Below are positions 1 through 12,096 of a DNA stretch of 64,000 nucleotides, in pieces. The notes below the pieces were generated by a model, which worked only from the letters and a program-made list of their open reading frames with translations, was not told the origin of the DNA and made no database searches. The stretch comes from Cunninghamia lanceolata. Taxonomy: Eukaryota; Streptophyta; Pinopsida; Cupressales; Cupressaceae. The DNA lies in the NCBI GenBank assembly GCA_027924645.1, contig BSBN01000334.1, positions 124,001-188,000 on the forward strand, given 5' to 3'. The position numbers and the translations under genes were made by a program. Position 1 is the first letter of the stretch, and every line of letters begins with the position of its first letter.

Positions 1-934
1 TAGACAATGGATTTGAATGTGAAATGCTACTCTAATTTGCAACTCACTATTCTAGCTCAAGAGTGATTTTGACATGGTAACTTTGCATAAACTTGGATGA
101 TGAAAATGGCTTGGGAGAGGTTCTATTTATAGATTTTTGGAAGGGATTTTGATCCAAGGGTGGAGATTGATTTGGAAGATCAATGGTAGAGGATAAAAGT
201 GATGTGGAGGGCCTAGATTGAATCTTGAATGAATGGAGGGCTAGGAATAAAAGTGAATCTTTTATTCATTTTGGGAAAAGGGGTTATTAAATGAGCATGG
301 GGGTGAAGGATTATTTTGGAATTAAAGATTCATATGGGGGAATGTAAATGAATTAAAAATTCATTTGGGGAAGAGAGGAAATAAATGAGTATGGGTTTGT
401 AAGGAGAATTAAATGTGATGTGGGATGTTTCTAAATAAAAAAATTGACTTATGTGGATTTAATTCAATTTTTTTATTTGGAGGATGTGGGGAAGGGTGTT
501 AAACAAGGTTTGACCACCCAAATGAAGGGGTTAGGATTAATTAATCATAGGTTTCATTTAATTAATCCTAGGGCTATGATGAGGTAGGCTAGGGTAGGTA
601 ATTAAATAATAGCTATTTAATTGTCTAGGGTAGGGATAGGTCGATTATAGGCTGAATTAATTAGTTAACATGGTTTTAACTAATAAATTGGATTTAGTGG
701 AAAAGGGGAAATTGATTTAATAAATATTTCATATTTATTAAATCAACTGGCTAAGGTTTAGACTATTGAATTAATGAAATTAATTTAATTTTGGGAATAA
801 AATGGTGTGAATTTGAGAAATGAAAGGGGTAATTAATTAAATAAAAATTTAATTAATTGATTAGAAGGGAATTTGGTGTGTTTAGGGTTGTCGGGAGTCG
901 GTTTGATGGTAGAAGACATTTTTAGGTGTCTACA
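1..934 (-). repeat. 3' LTR of the Tat-like element, truncated at the window edge
   Basis: Directly matches 17633-18556 almost base for base. In element orientation it begins TGTAGACACC at 934, just after the polypurine tract. About 144 bases of its far end lie left of the window. A minus-strand TATAAATAG (123-131) matches the one in the 5' LTR. Confidence 0.93.
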
Positions 935-950
935 TTTGCCCCTCTTTGAC
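935..950 (-). other. Polypurine tract (plus-strand primer)
   Basis: On the minus strand the 16 bases before the 3' LTR read GTCAAAGAGGGGCAAA, the purine run expected immediately upstream of a 3' LTR. It fixes the LTR edge at 934. Confidence 0.85.
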
Positions 951-2054
951 GTGGCGTCAGGTCAAAGAAAAATATGCCCCAGCTGTCAGGAAGGTATGAG
1001 ATGGATAAGGGATGCCACCTCAAGAGGGCGGCAGGAAAATAAAATTTTTTTGGGCGAGTTCTCGAAAAGGATGCGATGGGAGTGAAAATTGGATAGGGGG
1101 TGGGAAAAGAGGATGACGAGAAGAAAAATGGGGGAAAAAGGCTAAGATCTGCACCCTGGAGGGAAAAGGAGGGGGTGGAAGAATGACATGGCCCACTATA
1201 TTAGGAAAAGTGGGCCCTAAGAGTGCCACATTTGCACACTTTTGACTTTGCAGAAGAAACGATGAAGGAGAGATGGCTGACTGTAACCCCCAGCTCCCGC
1301 GACTTCGACACATCTCAGAGTGGTTCTGAGAGTTTGGCTGGGCACCGGACGCTGGACCCCTAGTAGGGCCTAACCCTGACTTTGTAATTTTTTCATTTTA
1401 CGTGCCTTTTTGGGGTTTGGGATTTGGGATTGGAGCGCATAGCACCAACGGCAAGGCAAATTAGCGCCATCCTCTAGATTGGCACTATCCTCTAGGGTAG
1501 GGTAGGGCGGTTTGTTGCCATTTGGTAGGTGTTTTAACGCTATCGTCTAGATTAGTGCAATTTGTAGAAGAATAGAATTTGGCATTTTAGCACCAAATTG
1601 GGGTAAAGGTGGCGCTATTCTTTGGAATAGCGCCATCACTGGGAATAGCGCTATTTTGAATTTTAGTGCTATTTAGTGGATTAGCGCTTTTTACTGAATT
1701 GGTGCATGTGGGGTGATTGGTGCTATTGTGTGAATTAGCGCAAAAAGGTATAGTGATGCCATTTGGAAAAATCGTGCCATGTATAGCGCGTAGTAGCGCT
1801 ATTTTTTGGATTAGCACAAAGAGGTCTGCGCAGTGGTGCTATGTTCTGCATTAGCGCCATTTAGAGGAAATTTTAGCACCATTGTAAAAATGGCACAAGG
1901 GGTTGTCTATTTTGGTGCCACATGATGCTAGCTTTTTAGACATTTAGAAGAAAAGGTTGGTTTAGAAACAGATAGGTTGACATCTAACCATAATGTTGCG
2001 TAGCAGGATACACAGTGATTTATATTGCAGTCACGAGAGTGATGAGCTCCATCT
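951..2054. repeat. Non-coding 3' region with an array of an AGCGCT/AGCGCC-centred motif
   Basis: No credible gene is visible. From about 1430 to 1930 a short degenerate motif recurs many times, with a core TAGCGCTATT or TTAGCGCCAT and variants in which one C or G is replaced by T or A (TAGTGCTA, TTGGCACTA). The same core occurs in the 5' leader of this element at about 15310-17400, where the flanking bases look like the reverse complement (GCGCTAAAAC). Function unknown. Confidence 0.7.
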
Positions 2055-4230
2055 GTGATGGCATTGTTTGATGGTTTTGATGATGCTACGCGGGCTCGAC
2101 TGGTGAGATTGGGGCTTCTGATGGTGGTGTTTATGCCAGTTTTGCGAGCTCATAGAGCTCTGATGACAATGGTTGTGGAGCGGTATCGCTCTGAGACATG
2201 TAGCTTTCTATTGCTGACTGGTGAGATTAGCATTACACTTGAGGATGTTTATCGCATCCTCAAGCTACCTATTTAAGGTCGGCAGGTTTGATATTACACG
2301 AGGAGGGGGCGGAGTGCCCTGATCAGAGTGTTTGGTGCAAATCACATTGTTCTCTCAGCGGACGAGAGAGAGATGGACTATGAGGGGACACTGGCTGTGG
2401 TTGCAAATCCCTTTGCCTTATTTTTGTGTGCGTTGATTGGAGGGGTTGTGATGCCTGACAAGCGAGGAGGGGTTTTCCAGTTGGCTGGGGCAGGATGATA
2501 GAGGGGATGGTGAGTCATGAGACTGTCCATGCCTGGGGACCGGCGATGCTGGGGCAGTTATACCATGAGATGCACACAATCACCTACCAGCATGATAGAG
2601 CGTTGTTAACTGGAGTTACTCTGCTTCATGTATGGATTTGGGAGCACATCACTATTACCTGACTGACATGTGGGTATTATCAACAACCGTTTGAGGCCTT
2701 TGTGTTTTTATATTGAGATGCAGAGTATACGTACACTGGACAAGTATGGTATTGGAGGAGGATATTAGATGATGTGATTAGTGTGACTTGGCGACTGTAT
2801 ATCAGCGTAGAGCCATGGCCAGATGATGATGTTCATCTCCTTTTTGTGTTTCAGCAGCGGTACCTTATGGGTCGAGGAGACCATACTATAGATATGTATC
2901 TACCCTCGCGGGTCATGTGGCAGTTTGGTTTGATCTAGGACACCCTACAGCAGATGGTGATATTTGCTCAGACCCCTCGAGATGCGGCCTTCTGGCCTAC
3001 CGCCATACAACCATAGGTCGCCCTAGCTGATTTTGCAGCTTTACGGCTAGTGCGGTGGGATTGGAGGAGCATAGTGAGGGATGCAGGGACTACGGCTGCA
3101 TATGATATATGGTGGCATATCCATCGGCCTACTCGATTGATGGATCCAGCGAAGGAGGTAGCAGGTCCAGGGGGGATGATTCAGATGGTGATGGAGATGA
3201 CTAGGATGGGGATGACCGCGTGGCAGAGGGAGAGGAGATTATTGAGGACTACCTCGTGGAGGTTGGAGATGATGGAAAGGAGAGATTGGTTGGTAGGCAT
3301 GGCCAGCCGATAGATGTGCTAGTGGCGATGGCAGTAGGACAGGGGCAGGTGGGGCAGTAGGTACCTGTGTAGCAGGTTCCTGTGCAGAAAGTTCCTGTTA
3401 AGCAGGTACAAGTTGGAGCAGGGTGACAGCCTAGAGGACCTCAGCGGCATGAGGGACAGCTGATGGTGGATATGGGTGAACTGCCCCCACCACAGGTAGG
3501 GCAGTAGCAGGTTATTGGGGGAGGGTAGCAGGCAGGTCCCTCAGGGATAGCTGGAGAGGCTGAGGTTGAGAGGCTCACACCTCGTCGGTGATGACGGGAT
3601 GAGGAGGAGGAGATGGAGACCTTGAGAGCACAGGTGGCGAGCTTGCAGGAGGCATTGGAGAGCTGCGAGGCAGAGTTAGCATAGGCTTGGGGTGACATAG
3701 TCACTTTGATAGGGGAGCGAGATGCAGCACTCGTCAGGGCCCAGCAGGCAGAGACTTCATTAGGTAGCCTACAGGCTTCAAATGGTGGACTTGCCCTGGT
3801 GTTGGCAGTGATGTAGACACAGTTCTCTTAGGCGCAGTCATAGTCGTATCAGCTCCAAGGATAGTTGAGCCAGGTACAGGGGGAGTTGACAGAGAGCAGT
3901 AGGTGGATGGAGTACTATAGGGGCTTGTATTATGCGGTTGTGCCAGCAGAGCAGCGAGCACCGAGCTATAGCCAGGTCAGTGGATCAAGGGCATTGAGAT
4001 CACATAGATCGAGGGCATCGAGATCACATAGATCGAGGGCATCAAGATCACATAGATCAAGATCTATTCAGTCCGTTCAGCAGACGATGCCTCCTCCCTC
4101 ACACACCCCAGTAGGTTCCCTAGGTGCAAGCACAACCACAGCCGCTGACAGGATCACAGCCTTGACCAGGGTCAGAGTCTCCCACTCCCTCAGAGAGAGG
4201 ATCCTCTATGTGATGGTTATATCAAGTTAG
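2055..4230 (+). pseudogene. Decayed plant mobile domain (PMD, MAIN/MAIL-like) gene captured in antisense by the retrotransposon
   Basis: Runs opposite to gag and pol, between integrase and the 3' LTR. The first open stretch (2055-2276) has the start of a PMD fold, with FDDATRARLVRLGLL, then SFLLLTGEISITLEDVYRIL and KLPI. Reading on through stops at 2274, 2289 and 2496 and at least one frameshift gives more PMD-like blocks: NPFALFLCALIGG, TGVTLLHVWIWEHI, FQQRYLMGRGDHT and SRVMWQFGLI. The stretch at 3050-3313 continues a plausible C-terminal part, and 3865-4230 is a Ser/Arg-rich tail. PMD proteins are plant nuclear factors linked to transposon silencing, and PMD genes are known to be carried by Ty3/gypsy and Mutator elements. 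The copy cannot make a full protein. The family call rests on motif recognition without a profile search. Confidence 0.75.
3991..4062 (+). repeat. Three 24-bp tandem repeats within the PMD pseudogene tail
   Basis: Three units of about 24 bases of the form GCATCGAGATCACATAGATC plus GAGG. The period is a multiple of three, and on the plus strand it would encode an eight-residue Ser/Arg-rich repeat (ASRSHRSR). It probably expanded while the reading frame was still open. Confidence 0.85.
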
Positions 4231-4739
4231 TCCTTAGAGGTATTGTATCAGGACACTATATTTTTTTATGGATACATGAGCGATGTACATTTTTTGCGAT
4301 GATTTATATATGATTCGATGCTTTTTGATGGTTTATGATGCCCTATTATGATGATGCCTATGTGATGGATGCAGTATTTCTTTATGGATTTTATATGTTG
4401 TGGATGTGTTATGTTTATGCAATTATGTTTTTGATTTTATGGATGCATTAATGATGGATTTATTATGATTTTATGGACTCTATGATGTATAATGCAAATG
4501 AATGTTCAAACTAATAAACATTTATTATGGATGCAACAATGTGATGTAATGGAAATGTATGGAAATATGTATATGCCACTAGATGATTTAAATGCATTTT
4601 TAATGATTATGATTGTGATGATGTAATGTAACTAAATGATTATGAGTGATGTGCAATGTGATGTATAATGTGCAACTAAATGATTCTAGAATGAACCTAA
4701 TTATTATGCAAACTATCAGTTGTTAATGCAATTTAACTT
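4231..4739. other. AT-rich non-coding 3' region
   Basis: Follows the PMD pseudogene. It is rich in ATGATG and TTTATGG steps and grades into the tandem array. No coding signal is visible on either strand. Confidence 0.6.
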
Positions 4740-5300
4740 AAATGATTTAGAATGAACCTAAATGACATGCATTTTAAACTGATTTTAAAATGAACCTAAG
4801 TGATATGCAAAAGGATTTAAAATGAACCTAAATGATATGTAATTTAAACTAATTCTAAAATGAACCTTAAGTGATATGCATTTAAAATAGATTAAAATGA
4901 ACTTGCAATTTAAATGGATTAAAATGGACCTAAATGATATGCAAATTAAATGGATTAAAATGAACCTAAAAATGATATGCAACTTAAGTGATCTAAATGA
5001 GCCTAATTGATATGCAATTAAAATGGATTGAAGTGAACCTAATTGACATGCAACTTAAGTGATCTAAATGAGCTTGATTGATATGCAATTAAAATGGATT
5101 GAAGTGAACCTAATTGACATGCAACTTAAGTGATCTAAATGAGCCTAATGATATGCAACTTAAGTGATCTAAATGAGCCTAATTGATATGCAATTAAAAT
5201 GGATTGAAGTGAACCTAATTAACATGCAACTTAAGTGATCTAAATGAGCCTAATGATATGCAACTTAAGTGATCTAAATGAGCCTAATTATATGCAAAGG
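4740..5300. repeat. Tandem array of a 35/36-bp monomer forming a 71-bp dimer
   Basis: Two related monomers alternate. One starts AACTTAAGTGATCTAAATGA and ends in GATATGC; the other starts AATTAAAATGGATTGAAGTG and ends in GACATGC. Together they make a period of about 71. The left part (4740-4980) is more degenerate, the right part (4981-5300) regular with some monomer-only steps. It lies in the non-coding 3' region of the Tat-like element. Tandem repeats here are common in Tat and Ogre elements and can seed satellites. Confidence 0.85.
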
Positions 5301-7136
5301 GATTTATAATGAATCTAAATGAAATGAGATTAACTAATTATGGTATGTAGTTTAGGTGATACGCGGGATGCATGCTAGGTGATAGGTGGGATGATCAGGT
5401 CCTGATACACATGATGTTCTTTGTTTTGACCCTAAGTGGTGAGGCTGTGGGAGAGGGGATTATGTGGAGAAATGATAGGGGTGTTTGGATGGGGTATGGA
5501 TAGGATTGGGAGCATCTAGAGAATGGTGGTGGGGGGACGAGAGGATTGTTTAGGTCAGAAAATGCCACGTCGTTGAGGGGGGATTTGGTTTGGTTCAAGA
5601 TGTGTTGAGTGGAGATATGGTGGGGGAATGGGGTTAGTGAGGGAATTTTAGATGGGGGGATATGTTATGTGATTATGAAATCCAGGCCCAGATGATAATG
5701 TTGAATGAGTGATTAGGATGATGATTTTGAGCTAGTAACAGTAGTTGCAAAAGATTAATTGAGAGCATTTCTTAGTTTACTGTAGCAATGTAGGATACAA
5801 TTCACAAAGGTATGAAATGACCTAGGTGATGATGTATATCCTACGATTGCATGGACTAGACCCACAAACAATAGGTTGATTTCATGCATGCCCAAGGTAG
5901 TATGATCTTGTCTAGCCTAGGAAGGGGACTCATAGAGATGAGTGTGAATAATGTATATAAGGTTTTGATGCCTGTGTATGCAAATGGGACACATCATGAT
6001 AGAACCAACCCAGGCTTCAAGATATGAATACTATTCTTGGAGTAATGAAACCAACCCACAAGCACAGCATACAGAAACAATGACCATGTCTACTCTAGGT
6101 GCTGTCCGCCACTTGCCATGATATAATGAGATCAAGGTAGCTTTGGAGATGACTTAGAGTGAGACAAAAAGATAAAAATCAATAATCAAAAAGACCAATG
6201 AAAAGATACAAATAGCCTTTGTGTGCTCTTGCCAAGAGATGTGATGATATAATGATAGATTTTTGTCCATTGTAGGAAAGATATATCCTAGGATGCAGAT
6301 CAGTTGGTGTTGATTGGAAAATTTTTGGAAGATGGGCAAAAGAACAGTCTGGCCAGATGTAGAATTATAGTTGGTATGTTGATTGATGATTTTTAAGCTA
6401 GGAAGCATGTTTCAAGCGTATACGTAGTGTGTGTATCATTTATTAGATCCAAAAAGCTTAGTGAATGGGGACCATCCAAACAGGTTGGATGGGTGCATCT
6501 TATATACCTGAGTACTAGAAACATCCTTTGTATTCCAGACTGCCTACATACCCTGTGTCCACAAGATCAAGGTACTTTTAAGATGTGGGTGAAATGAATA
6601 TGTAGTTCTGGCATGACTTGATGATGTGGGAATAGTTTGGGATGTTTGTGATGGTGGGGATTTGATGTATATGTTGATGATTGTGATTTGTAGCGAGATC
6701 GATGTATGGGGTAATTGTTTTAGATTTTCTGTGTTTTTTCTACTGTTTTGAGATTTTTTTTTATTTTGTATTGTTTTTGGATTTTTTTGATTTTGTATGT
6801 ACAAAGGGAGCTTACAAGGATCCTCGTTCCATGAGTTGGCCTTGGGATGGGATAGTATGGGTTGGGTGATGGGACTTGATATTTCAAAATTCCAAGCCAT
6901 GGGATGCATGAGATATGGAGTGGTGTGATGGGAAGAGGACTTATTAGATGGTAGAACCAGCCACTACGCATGGTGCCTGAAACATGTTTTCACCATGGTA
7001 CTTATCCAAGGCATCACCGAAGTGATTTTCACCATTGGAAGTTTTTATTGCACGCGGGTTTTTTTCTTGATTTTTTGATTTTTTGGTGTTGTTTATTTTC
7101 TATTTTTTTTTTTTTTGACTTGGGGTACCAGATGGG
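5301..7136. other. Untranslated region between integrase and the repeat array
   Basis: Short ORFs only, none resembling a known protein. It contains T-rich runs (6720-6800, 7060-7118). The stretch around 6980-7050, reading TTTTCACCATGGTACTTATC, is similar to 26150-26180 in the fossil element, so it is probably the conserved post-integrase part of this family. Confidence 0.6.
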
Positions 7137-8422
7137 TTATGCATAGAATTTCTTGAGATGCATGATGTTCATCGGCTCATCTAGACGCTGCCCCTCAGGT
7201 GTTGCAAGTTGATATGCTCCTGATCCATAGTCAGCTGTGACGATATAAGGTCCTAGCCAATTGGGTTCAAACTTTCCTTGCTTAGGACATTCTTGCAGGT
7301 TCTTCTGATTTTCCATAAGGACAAGGTCGCCTACTTCAAATTTTCAGGTTCTGATCCTTTTGTTGTAGCTTCTTCGGAGGCGGTTCTGATATGCCTGTAG
7401 GTGGTTCAACTCATTCAGGCATTTCTCATCTAGTAGTTCTAGTTGATGCAACCTTGTGACTCTGTATTCCTCATCAGAGATTATGTTTTGTAGGGATACT
7501 CATAGAGATCGGAGCTCGACCTCAATAGGTAAAATGGCTTCAGATCTGAATACTAGTGAGAATGGAGTGGCTCTTGTAGGAGTGCAAATGCTTGTGTGGT
7601 ATGCCCAAAGGGCAGGGTTGAGTTGGAGGTGCCAGTCATGGCCAGCTTCATTGACTGTCTTCTTGAGAATGCAGAGGATGGTTTTATTAGAAGCCTCTGC
7701 TTAATCATTTCCTTGAGGGTAATACGGTGTGGAGAAATGGTGTTTAATGTCAAATTTTTCGCATAGGGTGCGAACTTCTTGGTTCTTGAAGGGCTTTCCA
7801 TTGTCAGTGATGATGGAATGGGGGATATCATAGTAGCAGATGATGTAGTGGAGGTGAATTTTGAGATTTGGATGCCCGTGGTGAAGGTGAGTGGTATTGC
7901 TTCCACCCACTTGGTGAAGTATTCGGTAGCAGTAATAATGAACTTATGGCCATTGGAGGATGGAGGATGTATTTTCCCTATGAGGTCGAGTCCCAACTGT
8001 GAGAATGGCCATGACATTATGATCGGTTGCAACTCCTATGCTGGTGCATGGATGAGATCGCCATGCTGTTGACATGGGAGGCATTTCTTGATAAACCTGT
8101 GGGAATCTTGTTCCATTGTTGGCCAATAATATCCAGACCTGAGGATCTTTTTAGAAAGAGTGGGTCCACTTGAATACACCCCACAGATGCCTGCGTGTAC
8201 CTCTTCCAAGGCTACTTCAGCTTCCCTAGAGTCTAAACATCGTAGAAGCGTGCCATCAAGACTCCTTTTGTATAGGGTATTGGCTATAAGGATGAAGTGG
8301 GAGGCTCGACGTATGAATGATTTTCTCTGTGATGTGGATAGGTTAGGGGGGAGGATATTATCATGAAGGCATAGGTAGGTTTCCTGATACCATGGGGATA
8401 AGGGACCAATGACTTCACACAC
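7137..8422 (-). pseudogene. Integrase of the Tat-like element, frameshifted
   Basis: Zinc-binding N-terminal domain first (8422-8036): GYYWPTM followed by KKCLPCQQH, but the second His of the usual HHCC pattern is Tyr (CGVYSSG). The catalytic core follows with LGLDLIG (first Asp), TDNGKPF (second Asp) and AEASNK (Glu). A frameshift around 7910-7960 separates the first Asp from the second, and a stop lies just before the Glu block. The C-terminal end carries the GPY/F-type motif NWLGPY and closes with MHLKKFYA and a stop at 7137-7139. Integrase inserts the cDNA into host DNA; this copy should be inactive. Confidence 0.85.
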
Positions 8423-8431
8423 TAGTTCAGA

Positions 8432-8960
8432 TTAAGGAACATTATATGCTGGGATGGGGAGTTCTTCGATCAGGAACTCACATTTCTTGCTGTCTTTCTT
8501 CATGTCTACCAGAGATCCGATGGTTGCCATGGCATCTGCTGCTTTGTTGTTGAGTCTTGGGATTTGCTTGAAGTGGATGTCTTCGAAGTAGTCTTTGAAA
8601 TCATCGACCTTCTTCTTATAGGGAAGGAGCTTGTCATCCTTGGTTTTGTATTCATTATTTACCTGCCTGATGACCAGTTGAGAGTAGCCATACACAATTA
8701 GCTTTTCAATTTTCCATTGGATGGCCATTCGGAGACCTGTGATAAGGGCCTCATACTCTGTTACATTGTTGGTACATAGAAATGTGATCTTGAAGGATTT
8801 AGGGATTGTGTCACCTTGAGGGGTAACAAACAGGATGCCTGCCCCCCAGCCTCTGTGAGTGTATGATCCATCAAAATACATCTTCCATGTGTCTGTGGCT
8901 AGTGTGATTGTCAAGATAGCTTCGTCAGGAAACTCCAATATTGTAGGATGTTTTGTCGGA
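8432..8960 (-). pseudogene. Archaeal-type RNase H (second RNase H) of the Tat-like element
   Basis: Shows the family pattern MYFDGSY (Asp), TNNVTEYEALITGL (Glu) and NNKAADAMAT (last Asp). The third acidic residue, normally in a GDSQLV-like block, is Tyr here (YGYSQLV), so catalysis is probably lost. It lies directly downstream of the element's own RNase H, in the same minus-strand frame. A dual RNase H is a hallmark of the Tat lineage, where the extra domain resembles archaeal and plant RNase H1. Confidence 0.82.
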
Positions 8961-10186
8961 ATAGGTCCTTCAGCCAGCTGATCTACTATAACTTGCCCTT
9001 TGATGGCCTTTCTCTCAGTGTATTCTATATCAAACTCCGTGAGAATCATGACCCATTTAGCCATTCTCCCAGTAAGAGTAGCTCTGTTTAGCAGGTACTT
9101 CAGTGGGTCGATCTTGGCGATGAGCTTGGTCTTGTGATTGAGCATATAGTGTCTTAACTTTTGTGAAGTAAAGATGAGGGCTAGACATGCTCATTCGATT
9201 TGTGTGTAGTTGAGCTCATATGAGATCAAGGTGCGGCTGATGTAGTAGATGGCTCTTTCTTTCCCCTGCTCATCGAGTTGTGCTAGCAAGGCTCCAATAG
9301 TTGTCTCTGTTGCGGAGATGTAAAGCAGGAGGGGTTTGCCTTGCCTTGGTGGAGTCAGCATAGGAGGATTAGCTAGGTATTTTTTTAGTTGGTCAAAGGC
9401 ATCTTGACACTGAGTGTTCTAGATAAAAGCTATGTCTTTTCGGAGTAGATGCTGGAATGGTTGGCACTTATCAACAAGTTGGGCAATGAATCATCGGATA
9501 GACTGGAGTTTTCCTTGCAAGCTTCTCAACTGTTTCAGTGTTCTTGGAGGTGGCATTTTGGTGATGGCCTTGACCTTTACGGGATCAACTTTGATTCCTC
9601 TTCTCGAGACTATGTATCCTAGAAGTTTTCCTGAGGTGACGCTGAAGATGCACTTCTTTGGATTCAAATGGACATTGTATTGCTCTAACCTATCGAAGAT
9701 CTTGGCCAACACATCTAGGTGTTCTTCTCTGGTCTTTGATTTCCCTAGAAAATCATCCACATAGTCTTCTATGATGTGGTGGAAGAGGTCATGGAAGATG
9801 ACAGTCATAGCTCTTTGATAGGTAGCTCCTACATTTTTCAGGCCAAATGGCATTACCACCCAGCAGTATCTTCCCCATGGACATATGAAGGTTGTTTTGT
9901 GCTGATCCTCTTTGGCAATTTTTATTTGGTTATAACCTGAGAAACCATCCATGAGGGATAAAATTTCATGTCCTACCATGAGATCCACTATCATGTCGAT
10001 GTTTGGTAGTGGGAAGTCATCTTTTGGGCAGGCCTTGTTGAGATCCCTAAAATCGGTACAACAGTGGATTTGGCCATCCAGTTTAGCAACTGGTACTAGG
10101 TTTGAAACCCATTTGGGATAATCGATTGGGAAAATGAACCCAACATCTAGTAATTTCTTTAGCTCTGCTTTAACGAGGAGAGCCAC
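8961..10186 (-). pseudogene. Reverse transcriptase and gypsy RNase H
   Basis: RT is intact over 10186-9491: KLDGQIHCCTDFRDLNKACP, then LMDGFSGYNQI, then PFGLKNVGATYQRAM, then the catalytic YVDD box (IIEDYVDDFL) and the LGYIVS thumb start. Stops then interrupt the link to the gypsy-type RNase H (about 9410-9060: GALLAQLDEQGKE, YYISRTL, KLRHYMLNH). A stop codon at 10187-10189 sits between the preceding linker (KKMNP) and the RT start, where the family has continuous sequence. RT copies the RNA genome into DNA. RT looks unbroken, but the polyprotein around it is not. Confidence 0.9.
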
Positions 10187-11029
10187 CTAAGGATTCATTT
10201 TTTTGAGCTTCTGTTTGACTGGTTTCGCATTAGGGCATACTACAAGGTGATGAACCACCAAAGCGGGATCTAGCCCTAGCATGTCCGCATAGGTCCACAC
10301 AAAATTGTGATTTCTACATGTGAAGAAGGACAAGAAGTTCTCCTGTTCCTGTATGCTGAGAGATTCTGCTCTGTATGTGATTTTCATCTCTTCCTCTATC
10401 CCAAGATTCATTGCTTGAGCTGGTTGTAGCAAGATGGGTGATCTGTCTAGATATACTTTGCCTATCTCAGGAAGGCCCATGCTTCCATCTCCTAGCGCCT
10501 CGTGGAGGTTTTCACCAGGAGATACGTCTTTTGTTTTTACTTTTTTAGGATCTGATACTACCGTGGAATGGTTTTCACCATCAGATCCATTTTTTATTTT
10601 TATGTTTTTATGACTAGAAGCAGGGGTTGTCTCCCCAAAATAGGCATCCAGATTGAGTTCCATGATGTATCCTGCTTTGTGATCTCCCAAAGGGAAGTGA
10701 TCTCTTACCCCCATCATTTTAGCAATGGCCTCATCGTTAGGTGCAACGTCGAAGACAGGAGGTCCCCATTGGTCCCAATCAATGAGGTCGGGGCAAACTA
10801 GTGGTAAGTCATTGGAGGGTGAAGCGAGAGTGGTGACTGAGTAGAAGAAATTGGCGAAGTCACTAAAGGAGTCGTGAAGGCCCATTTCGTTAACATTGTC
10901 AATGTCTAAGGAGACCGTAGCAACCTCAGCTAAGATACACTCGCCGATAGTGAGGATGTGTTGTGGTTGATCGTACGCTAACCCTTGAGTATAGGGATTC
11001 TTTGTTTCTTGCAGTGGTTCTATGATTCC
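10187..11029 (-). pseudogene. Linker between protease and reverse transcriptase
   Basis: An open stretch (10885-10187) in the same frame as RT. It ends in a block typical of the sequence just before Tat RT (MLGLDPALVVHHL, then KPVKQKLKKMNP). The N-terminal part is acidic and has no known domain. 10886-11029 continues in frame with stops. Confidence 0.7.
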
Positions 11030-12042
11030 CTATTCATGAAGGCCAATATCGCCTTGTCCTTTATAGCCCATGCTTTTGACAATTTCAGAGCCTTTGCCGT
11101 AGATATCTGTTGGGATTGTGGGGGCTTCTTGCTCAGGCTCTTCATCCTTGTATAGCCAAGATGAGATATCTTCGAGTACATCCTGATCCAGGAGGTGTTT
11201 CTTCTTGAAGATGGGCGAGGGTTTGCACTTGATGACTATGTTGGCTGCCTCTATTTTTTGGGATGCCGAATGTCTTAGGATTGGGTAATGTGCCCACACA
11301 AAAGGTACCGTGCAGGTCATATTCCCCACATCCTATATCGGTTAGCTTGATCTGGGCCTCGGTAGAGGTGCTTGAGATGAAGTGGAGGCAATGTTTGCGG
11401 GGTTGGATTGGCTTCAGTGGTGGCTTTATTGTATGGGCAGAAGGTTTGATTGTGGCCTTCCAAAAAACTGTAGTATTGGAAGGGGCGAGGATCGGCATAG
11501 ACTGTGACTTCTGTGCCATTGTGAGGGAATTTGATGCATTGATGGAAGGTGGATGGGACGGATTGCATGGCATGAATCCATGGTCTATCGAGAAGGATGT
11601 TGTAGGGGAGGTCGAGATCATGAACCTAACATTTAGTTTCCAATATTTTCTATCCCACTTGAATGGGAAGCTTGATAGTGCCTTCAGAGAGCCATTCGGT
11701 GTCATCATAGCCTTTGATCGTGATACACTCGCTGGTGTCGACAACCACATCAGAGTACCCCAAGTGTTTTAGCAGTTTTAGAGTGCATATGTTGAGGCCG
11801 AAGCCACCATCTATTAAGACTATTTTAATGGTGTGCTTGTGGATACGGACTTCAATGTGTAGGGCATCATTATGTATGTGTTCGGAGGTGGTTAGGTCCT
11901 TTTCTGAGAAGGTGAGATGGTGGGGTGCGGCGATGTGTCCTACCATGGCTTGGAATGGAGTTCCATTCAAGTTGGTAGGGACTTGTGTTTGCAAGAGTGC
12001 TTTGTCGAGGACGTCCTTGTGAAGGGGTGATGTGCGGAGCAA
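11030..12042 (-). pseudogene. Retropepsin-like protease with G-patch-like segment
   Basis: The segment at 12042-11650 has an aspartic protease core: IKIVLIDGGFGLNICTLKLL holds the D-G-G active site where most relatives have DGGSG. Next comes a block typical of these polyproteins (WIHAMQSVPSTFHQCIKF, within 11568-11317). At 11329-11030 a G-patch-like sequence appears (KGSEIVKSMGYKGQGDIG). The pieces lie in different frames, so at least two frameshifts have occurred. Protease would cut the Gag-Pol precursor. Confidence 0.75.
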
Positions 12043-12096
12043 CTCGAGGATGAAGATTTGTGCGGGTGTCTTTCCCAGGTGTTCTAAGAGGTTATA

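Noticed and set aside
7456..8366. Plus-strand ORFs opposite integrase
   Set aside because: Mirror frames of the minus-strand integrase; no motif of their own.
11263..11772. 169-codon plus-strand ORF
   Set aside because: Lies exactly opposite the protease region; composition is that of a reverse frame.
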